A program made the position numbers and the translations under genes. From contig NC_092571.1 of NCBI RefSeq assembly GCF_037975245.1, positions 8,346,501 through 8,410,500 of the forward strand: a DNA stretch of 64,000 bases. The letters run 5' to 3'. Positions 1 through 9,636 of the stretch are shown here, piece by piece (the stretch's first letter is position 1; each line of letters opens with the position of its first letter). This stretch comes from Apostichopus japonicus (taxonomy: Eukaryota > Echinodermata > Holothuroidea > Aspidochirotida > Stichopodidae). The notes below the pieces were generated by a model. That model worked only from the letters and a program-made list of their open reading frames with translations. It ran no database searches and had not been told where the DNA came from.

Positions 1-374
1 CAAGCATCATGCAGAAAGAAATACATTATGGTGACAGTCACACAGAAAAAAACTTAATTGAGTATTGTGTCACACTTTTAAATTTGAAAAGGAAAAACTT
101 TTCTACTTCACAAAAGAGACCTGTGAAGCTTAAAAATGGAAGATTTGTCAAAGATTTGTCAAATTAAATGCTGCTATGTCATTCAAATCTGCAAAATTTT
201 ATTGCTGAAGATTTTGCTTTTTATGGCATTCATGTGGTATTAAATATCACAAATGTATTGAAATATTTTAATCTAATATATATTTTGTGTATATATATTA
301 AATACTTTTGTTGATCATGGATGTGTGAGTAGGGGGGGGGGAGGGGGGAGTGGGGAGAGTACTGTAGACCTTAC
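1..374 (-). other. Partial intron beyond the last USP48-like exon
   Basis: AT-rich intron sequence. A G-rich tract at 331-359 (C-rich on the gene strand) lies about 20-40 nt after the splice donor at 374-369. No next exon (the start of the linker after the USP domain) is visible before the window edge. Confidence 0.6.
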
Positions 375-467
375 CTTGCTTCTCCCGTTGATGATACACC
401 AACATGTAAGCATTCTTGGAGGAGTGACTCCCTTTCACCGCTTTTGTCTTCTTTCCTTTGCTAGGAT
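375..467 (-). CDS. USP48: USP48-like exon closing the USP domain (KNAYMLVY)
   Basis: This 93-nt exon starts after a pyrimidine stretch and GATCAG, in phase 1, and encodes [20 protein letters not shown] then [10 protein letters not shown]. Human USP48 has [21 protein letters not shown]. The NAYMLVY strand is the last conserved element of the USP fold. The donor is GCAAG followed by GTAAGG, leaving one base for the next exon, which lies beyond the window edge. The low-complexity basic linker PSKGKKTK sits exactly where the minisatellite-encoded extension would be inserted if a decoy donor were used in the previous exon. Confidence 0.92.
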
Positions 468-3400
468 CTGATCGGCACATGGAAAAAGAACCCAAACAAA
501 TTTAGCACATAAAGGGCGAAGTTTACCTCGAAATGTAACATGACATTTTGCATGATTATCAACGGATGTTGGTGTACCCAAAGAAAATAAAAATATGCGA
601 CTTTTGACAATTACAGTGTTCATCTGATAAGGGTGTTGATTACATTGGGGGTGCAAGGTAGTAAACTAGTAAAGGCTGCAAAATTATTCAGTATACTGCA
701 CCCATGCCACCATAGTTTCTTTCAGCATTTTATATATTATATTACATTATATTACATGACATTAATTACATTATATTTATTTTATATCACATGACATCAT
801 AATATATCACATTACATGACATAGCATATTATAATATCTTTTATGACATGACATTTACGTGTATTACAAGATATTATATTACATGACATTAAATTACATT
901 ATATTATGTTCCATGACATGACTTTACATTGTTTGAATCACTTTATACTTTTCAATATGGTGGCCATATCATTACTTATTACAACACTGGGTGTATTAAC
1001 ACCAGATTGTCAAGCCTACGCTTTTACAATGACACCTACCCAGCGGCATACGCACCATATCAATGCTTTCATACGATGACACCTACCCAGGGGCCTATGC
1101 ACCATATCAATGCTTTTAAGATGAGACCTACCCAGGGACCTATGCACCATAGCAATGCTTGTACAATGGCACCTACCAAGGGGCCTATGAACCATACCAA
1201 TGCGTTTACGATGATACCTACCCAGGGACCTAAGCACCATATCAATGCTTTTACGATGACACCTACCCAGGGACCTACGCACCATACCAATGCTTTTATG
1301 ATGACATCTACCCACCCTCCTATGCACCATATCAATGCTTTTATGATGACACCTACCCAGGGGATCTTCTTCCAGGCCTAGTTTGAGAGTCTTCCCCTTG
1401 ATCTGTTGTACCTCCTCATCGTTAAACTTGTACCAGTCGCCAGCCACCTGGTCAAAGATGTGGGCCACATAGTGACCAGAGTTAGCCGATGGACCCCGGT
1501 GAATCAACACCGCCTTCAGTTCGTAGATTAACTCCTGTCTGTCACGACCTGTGGGATGAGAAGAGAGGATAACGATGAAAGAAGAAGAGAAAATTAACAT
1601 AGAGGAACCAGAATGAACAAATCAGGCTGGAAATACAAAACAAGAATATTTCTTTCACTTTGCAGCCTCCTCCAGCACATACAGTGCTTCCTTCCTTGGA
1701 GAACAGAAGCCCAAAAGCAACTTTTAGAACGAAATCTGGCATTTCTATCCACATTGCTTTGTTTTATCATACCTGAAGCAACATCCCATCTTTAAGCCAA
1801 GCGTATATTCTTCCTTTACCATTACTCCGTGAAGTTCTGAATATGTTAATTATTCTATATTTTGTACAGCATTGTCAGTGCCTCTTCTCTCTCTCTCCAC
1901 ATCCCCGCACCTCCCGCCCCCCCCCCCCCCCCCGTCCCATCATCCTCCCTAGTAAGAATACAAAATGGGATTCTTCCTTTGACCAAATCACACTAAATAA
2001 CATCTGTGTCAAGAAAGTCATTCACATTATCAAGTTTTAAAACTGAACAGAAATAGCAGAGAATGTCTTCTTTAACACATAACAACAAGAGCCCAAGGGC
2101 ACTGTGGTTCCTTGCTTGGGGTATATGACAATACACATCATATTATCAAGCAAGATTGGGCTGAAATAGTCCAAGTAATTGTCCTACATGTTCCCATAAA
2201 GTAACCAACACTATAGCCAACACTTTTGTGATCACAAAATGTGATCGGATTTTTTATCAAAAGGCACTTTTGAGATCTAAATATGGCGTCGAAAATGTAA
2301 GAAATATAAGAGACCTACAAGCGTGTCAACAGATATGATAACAATGGTGACCTCAGATGACATGACCTTGAAGTTTCAAAATGTTCCACCACCCCATTCA
2401 CAACTTGTCACAAAATGTCAACCATGTCACACCTTGGCATTGAGATTTAATTGCATTAAATGTCAAAAAATTAACTTTTGAACTTGTATGTAACTTCACA
2501 CACAAAGGTCACCCGGAGGTCAATTGACATTTTTGATCGGTGAGACCTAAATAGAGCATGACTGTAAAAATTCAAACATTTTTTCTTTGCCCATTTTCTC
2601 CCCCCATAATACTACTTTTTTAACATTAGCTGACCTTTGGTGACCTTGGATCACATGACCGTTAAGTTTGAAAATATTCCCCTATACCATTTGCAACTTG
2701 TCCAAAAAAATCAACCTTGTCACACCTTGGCACTGGGAGTTATTGCATTAAATGTGTGAAAATTAACTTTGACCTCAAATAACTTCGCACACGAAGGTCA
2801 AATGGGGTCAACCCATTGACATTTATGATCAGAAGGTACCTTTAACATCTGAAAATAGCATCGAAACTGTAAAAATCCACAAAACACGAAAAGGTCACCA
2901 GAGGTCAAATTGAGGTCAAGGGTCACCCAGATGCGGGTCGACAATTGGATTACATTGGAGCAACTCCCAACCCTAACGGACAATTTGTTCTTAAGTTGTC
3001 GCAAAAATACTAGTTTTTTATCATTAATTGACCTTTGGTGACCTTGTATCACATGACCGTTAAGTTTGAAAATATTCCCCTATACCATTTGCAACTACTC
3101 CAAAAATATCAAACTTGTCACACCTTGGAACTGGGAGTTATTGCATTAAATGTCTGAAAATTAACTTTGACCTCATATAACTTCGCACACGAAGGTCACA
3201 CAGGGGTCAACCTATTGACATTTATGATCAGAAGGTACCTTTGACATCTGAAAATAGCATCGAAACTGTAAAAAATCCACAAAACACGAAAAGGTCACCA
3301 GAGGTCAAATTGAGGTCAAGGGTCACCCAGATGCGGGTCGACAATTGGACTTCATTGAAGCAACTCCCAACTCTAACGGACAATTTGTTCTCAAGTTATC

Positions 3401-5063
3401 GCAAAAATACTAGTTTTTATCATTAATTGACCTTTGGTGACCTTGTATCACATAACCGTTAAGTTTGAAAATATCCCCCTATACCATTTGCAACTACTCC
3501 AAAAATATCAACCTTGTCACACCTTGGAACTGGGAGTTATTGCATTAAATGTCTGAAAATTAACTTTGACCTCATATAACTTCGCACACGAAGGTCACAT
3601 GGGGGTCAACCCATTGACATTTATGATCAGAAGTTACCTTTAACATCTGAAAATAGCATCGAAACTGTAAAAATCCACAAAACACTAAAAAGGTCACCAG
3701 AGGTCAAATTGAGGTCAAGGGTCACCCAGATGCGGGTCGACAATTGGATTACATTGAAGCAACTCCCAACCCTAACGGACAATTTGTTCTCAAGTTATCG
3801 CAAAAATACTAGTTTTTTATCATTAATTGACCTTTGGTGACCTCGGATCACATGACCGTTAAGTTTGAAAATATTCCCCTATACCATTTGCAACTTGTCT
3901 CAAAATATCAACTGTGTAACACCTTGGCACTGGGAGTTATTACACTAAATGTCTGAAAATTAACTTTGACCTCATATAACTTAACATACAAAGGTCAACT
4001 TGGGTCAACTTATTGACATTTTTGATTGATGAGACCTAAATTAGAGCATCAAACTATAAAAATTCAAACATTTTCTTCTTTGCCCATTTTCTACCCCCAA
4101 AATACTAGTTTTTTGACATTAATTGACCTTTGGTGACCTCGGATCACATGACCGGTAAGTTTGAAAATATTCCCCTATACCATTTGCAACTTGTCCAAAA
4201 ATATCAACCATGTCACACCTTGGAACTGGGAGTTGTTGCATTAAATGTGTGAAAATTAACTTTGACCTTGTATAACTTCGCACACGAAGGTCACACGGGT
4301 GTCAACCAATTGACATTTTTGATCGGAAGGTACCTTTGATATCCAAATCTAGCATCAAAACCAAACATTTTCTTTTTTGCTCGTTTCCTCCCAAAATAAG
4401 CACATTTTTTCTAATGTGACCTTTGACCTTTTGACCTTGGTTTCAGATGTAGTTTAATCTCCTGATTCCAAAAAACAAAACGAAAAGTCTGTACAACCAT
4501 CCTAACTCCGACCGAAAAACTTTGACCCCATATAACTTCGCACATAAAGGTCACACGGGGTCAACCTATTGACATTTATGATCAGAAGGTACCTTTGACA
4601 TCTGAAAATAGCATCGAAACTGTAAAAATCCCAAAAACACGAAAAGGTCACCAGAGGTCAAATTGAGGTCAAGGGTCACCCAGATGCGGGTCGACAGTTG
4701 GATTACATTGAGGCAACTCCCAACCCTAACAGACATTTCGTTCTCAAGTTATTGCAAAAATACTAGTTTTTTATCATTAATTGACCTTTGGTGACCTCGG
4801 ATCACATGACCGTTAAGTTTGAAAATGCTCCCCTAACCAGTTCACAACTTGTCCCAAAATATCAATCTTGTCGCACATTGACACTGGGAGTTATTGCAGT
4901 TTTAATATTTTCGGTTTTTGGACCATAACTGACCTTTGGTGACCTTTGTGGGCACCAAAAACAATAGGGCACACCTTCTCCATATGGCGGATCTATAGTC
5001 CAAGTTTGGCCTCAATCCAACATTCCCTTATTGAGATAGAGCGTACCCAAGCAAGTGTCACAG

Positions 5064-5094
<31 letters not shown>

Positions 5095-8000
5095 TACATA
5101 CACACACACACACGCCAACCTGACTGCATAGGTTCCTTTTGCTAAAGCAAGGAACCAAAAAACTGCTACTCATTTCAGACTCATTTTATACGACACAAAT
5201 TTAGATAATATATACTTGATTTGTTTACGATTCATATTTTCTCGTTGTTCATCGTGATGATGACAACAATTAAAGAGATGCCCCAGTTGCGAATGTAAGC
5301 GAAGCAACGCCAAATGGATCTGTAATATACGAATGTGTGTTTGACTCGTCACTTCTCAATATACTCTCTCTCCACAGTCCCTACCCCCCTCCCCCCCTCC
5401 CGGACCCTCCTCAATGGCAAGAAGAAAAGGTATTCCGACAAAAAATTTGCATAAATCAAAATAAAATAAAACTGTTAGCAAACTGCTTATCCACTAGAGA
5501 GCCTGTGTAATAGAATGTGCACAGAATACAGACAGGTTAATGAGCACGGTGAACACAAAGAGATAGATGTAAGGGGATTAGTAGACAAGGGATGGAGAGA
5601 AGAAAGAAAGAAAGAAACCAACAGGGGAAGAGGAGAGGTAGGAGATAAACAGTGGAGGGACAAAGAGAGGATTAAAAGGGAATAAACTGGAGAAGGACAA
5701 AGACACAATGTGTTCACCGTGCTCATTAACCTGTCTGTATTCTGTACGTGTTTTTGTGCCTTCTGTTACTGTAACTTGTCATTTTGCCGCTGAAGAAGAT
5801 CCTGCTAGGATCGAAATGTCAGGCCAACTTACTTTTACACAAAAAATTTACATCTGAACAGAAATAGCAAGAATAGTCTACTATATACATAACGCAAAAT
5901 TGCTACTTATTCCAGATTCCTTTCATATCACAGATATAAATTATATTTAATTTGTTTCTGTTTCACATTTAATTTTGTTGTTTATGATGATGATGACAAC
6001 AGTGAATGAGAAGTCCTAGTTGTGAATATAAGCAAAGCAACCCCAAATGGATCTTTAATAAATGATTGTTTGTTTGACTCGTCACCGCTCGCTTGATTCT
6101 ACAAACACCGTAATCAATCTTCCAACTCCAGTATTGATAGAAAACATCATTTCACAAGAACTTCATTTCTTGTTTAAAGGCTCAGTCCCATCATGGTTAA
6201 GATGTTATCCTAAGTCCGATTTATAACTGACCACGAAATGGTGCACCCCCTCCCTTACCCCTCCCCCTGATGCAAGCCTATCCTGAATTTCAAATGACAA
6301 CAGCTACATAGACTGGGTGAGACAGAGAATGTTTTATAAGTTGATAACCCTGATCCATGCACTCAACACAAAAGATGAAAATTATTGTTTTAAAATTGTG
6401 AAATGTTTTTCAATCTTGTACATGATCTCACCTGCCAGGTTGACGTATGGAGTCATATCAAGCACTTCTGGGAATGATATAAACGTGTTCAGCTTCTGTT
6501 TATTTCCAGTTTGCCTGTGTAAATGAAAAAACAAAAACTGGGAATAATAAATCAGCCTGGAACACAGCTATATTACAATGCTATGCAGACACATAATGTA
6601 TGTGGGAGAAGCAGACATGATTTAGTGCTTACACTTTACTTCAGGTCGGTATCTTATTTACAGTTTAACCTCATTTTGGAATTTTTTTCTTTACCACTTG
6701 GAAGACCATTGCCGTAGGAAAAATTTAGGATTTGTCAATACATTGACCAGCGAGTGATTGAACCCATGACCACCCAGATGCTAGCTTTTCAATGGTTGTA
6801 ATGCCACTGTACTTATCCACTCTACCATATGAACACTCGTAAAATTCATCTGGTATCCAACAAGGCTACGCAAAGTGGCAACACTGCTATAAAAATGCAA
6901 ATATGTACGGCAGTTTCGGGTACACTCAAGCATATTATTTCGCAGTTTTATGAGAGACATAATTCAAAAACCTGTAAAAACACTCAGACAAAGTGTGAAT
7001 GCTAAATTAGTCCAGGTAACATTTTATGAATATTCATCCACTATAGTTTAACACATACACCGTGCATGCCGTCTGAAGTAGTTTTAGTGGAGCCATATCT
7101 GTGTAATGTTATACACTTCATTAATACACATTTACTATAGTTTTGTGGGCACCAAGGGTTCCTAACTATTGAATAAGATGATTTCTTACATGCAACAAAC
7201 AAACAAGTTGAATATTCAGTATGGACGGTTCACTATTTGTAACACTAGATTCACTTTGTCTTTCATACAATACATAAATGTGAGCAGATGAATATTCAGT
7301 GTGTACAAGATTGTTGATGATTTTTTACATGCAATAAACAAATTTAAGGTGCTGAATATTCAGTATGGGTGGGACCGTTTGTAACACTAGATTCACTTTC
7401 ATCTTACATAGTAAATACAATACATAAATGTGAGCAGATGAATATTCAGTATGTGTAAGATGACGACAGCCAGTTGGGACAATTTCCTAATGCTAATACC
7501 TCTCTAAACTGTACTCAAATGTCGTGCTTCAAAGCACTGGTATTGACAGTACAAACAGTTCCTAACCTTGATCTGATAGAAACATGATATTCATACTGCT
7601 CGTACTGACAATACGAGTGCTCTGAAGCGGGACATAACACAACAGTATAGAAAAAATTATCCCAACTGGGTGATGACGATGTTTCCTTACATGCAATAAA
7701 CAAATCTGAGTAGTTGAATATTCAGTATGGGTGGGACCCTGTTTCTAACACTAGATTCACTTTTTATCATACATGCAATACAAAAATTGGATACAGATGA
7801 ATATTCAGAATGTGTGAGGTGATGATGTTTCCATACATGCAATAAACAAATCTGAGTAGTTGAATATTCAGTATGGGCGGGACCCTGTTGATTTGTATCT
7901 GCCTCACAGCATCACACTTCCGTCTGCAATAATCACAGTGGTACTGGTTACTCTTCTCCAACTTTTCTTCCTAAAAGAGGAAAAGAAGATATTGCTTTCG

Positions 8001-9602
8001 GTTTCAGAAAACGGGTTACGATGGGTTCGAAACGTCATCAGCACATTGCCCCCAAATTTACTGCGACCCTCGGAGCATTCGTTAATGTCTTATACAATTG
8101 ACTGTCTAAGTGTGCTCCTCTTCTACCTCTGAAGGGCCAGAACCTCCAAATTATTTCTGAAAAGCCTTTTTTTTAGCAAATTTTGGCCAGCGGCATTGAC
8201 AACCTTCAAAATAGATGGGTAGGACGAAAAGGCTTATGTATGTTAGCCTTGTGGGTAAAATAATACAATGTGTATATTGATCTTAGGAAAGATTCATTCA
8301 TTCATTCATTCCTTTATTTGTTTCTTCACAATATAAATACAGAGAAGTTAACTAAGTGACAAAAAATATCAACAACAGGGAAAATTGTGAAAGAAAGCAC
8401 TCCAAAATATCTAGAGGGCTTGTCTAGTAGAGTGCTCCCATAACTAAATAGAGAGAACAATACAAGAAAGCAGTAACACTTATATCCACCCACCCACCCA
8501 CCCACCCACCCAACACAACCCAACTAACCCAACACGTGTAACCCACCCACCCCACCCCCACCACACACAATACATACATATACACATATACATACATGCA
8601 CAAATGAATACAGATACACAAATGCATAACTATATATATAAGTATATGCATATACATACATATTTACACATACATACACCCATGTTAATATAAACATGTA
8701 TGCTTACTTACACAAACACACAATCATAATTGATTAACTACTGATCCTTCATAACATGTTCATATTGTAACTGTACCACAAAAGTCACTTTCATCTGTTT
8801 GTGCTGCATATCTCTTCCAAAAAAAAAAAATCAATTTTGAGGTAGAAAATTTTCCCACAGATCATTAAGATTTTTCCCCCATATCGGGACTGGATCAGCG
8901 GGTATGCAAACAATCTCCTTCTCAACTCTCAAGGTTCTGTGAACTTTTCAGATAAAAATTGCAAAATGTTCATACTATTGCAATATGGAATTTTAAACAT
9001 TGGGCAAATTAATTGGAAAAAATGATAAATTTCCATGCCAGCTTTTAACTTACCTTGAGAAATTCTCCAATGCAGGAATCTAAAGTTTTATGCATTTTGA
9101 TGCTTAGGTCCAACTCGTAGAAACTTGCTGGAGTTTCCGACGTCTTACCACAACGAAGACATCTGAAAATGTAGATATGATAACGATAGATCAATTTAAG
9201 TAAGGAAAATATTCACATTTTCATAAGCCACATAAGTTGATATCAATTAATCAATCAATCAATCAATAATGATGATGATAATAATAAATCATCGTCATTA
9301 TCACTAGCATCATCGTCATCGTCACCGTCACCGCCACCGCCACCATCATCATCATCATCATCACCACCACCACCACCACCGTCATCATCATCACCACCAG
9401 CACCAGCACCACCGTCATCATCACCACCACCACCACCACCACCATCATCACCACCATCACCACCGTCATCATCATCACCACCACCACCACCACCATCATC
9501 ATCACCACCACCACCATCAACACCACCATCATCATCATCATCACCACCACCACCATCACCACCACCACCACCATCATCATCACCACCACCACCACCATCA
9601 CC

Positions 9603-9636
<34 letters not shown>

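Larger units (their letters stand above)
2084..5160. mobile_element. 3.1 kb non-coding transposable element with inverted ends and internal tandem repeats
   Basis: The boundaries are inferred from a related sequence at 5854-6085 that lacks the insert: there the flank ACATAAC (2077-2083) runs almost straight into the sequence seen after 5160. Near the ends is a perfect 13-bp inverted repeat, TGGTTCCTTGCTT (2105-2117) and its complement (5145-5157). A small hairpin, GGTTCCTT...AAGGAACC, sits at 5131-5156. The interior has about seven copies of a TGACCTTTGGTGACCT-led module, starting near 2631, 3029, 3428, 3828, 4124, 4782 and 4930. The first three intervals are 398-400 bp with strong identity. 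No open coding region is seen, so it is non-autonomous; its class is uncertain. Confidence 0.7.
1549..6431 (-). other. USP48-like intron, 4883 nt
   Basis: The longest intron seen. It holds a C-homopolymer region (1910-1935), a 3.1 kb repetitive element (2084-5160), a pair of direct duplicates flanking it, a 37-bp inverted repeat (5521-5745) and a hammerhead-like motif (5790-5820). No other coding exon was found. Confidence 0.85.
6515..7836 (-). other. USP48-like intron, 1322 nt
   Basis: Holds a tRNA-like SINE fragment (about 6748-6830), a run of exon-derived repeat units (7190-7836) and a MITE inserted into them (7467-7671). No additional exon was found. Confidence 0.85.
7971..9053 (-). other. 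USP48-like intron, 1083 nt
   Basis: Holds an ATTC microsatellite (8287-8311), a CCAC repeat (8486-8512) and CATA/CACA-rich sequence (about 8565-8700). The ATTCATTCATTC...TTTATTTG run resembles the tail of an invertebrate non-LTR element, but I cannot confirm that. Confidence 0.8.

Noticed and set aside
929-1381. Forward-strand repeat protein with His/Pro/Thr-rich 15-residue units
   Set aside because: It is the antisense reading of the 45-bp minisatellite; the real gene and splice signals are on the minus strand.
2798-3426. Small open frames within the 3.1 kb element
   Set aside because: They repeat with the tandem units, have no recognisable domain and no transposase or reverse-transcriptase motifs.
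6748-6830. Functional tRNA gene
   Set aside because: A and B boxes are recognisable but the acceptor, D and T stems do not pair well, and a related fragment elsewhere points to a SINE.
8287-8345. 3' end of a non-LTR retrotransposon
   Set aside because: The ATTC tail followed by TTTATTTG is suggestive, but no coding remnant or target duplication was found, so it is listed only as a microsatellite.
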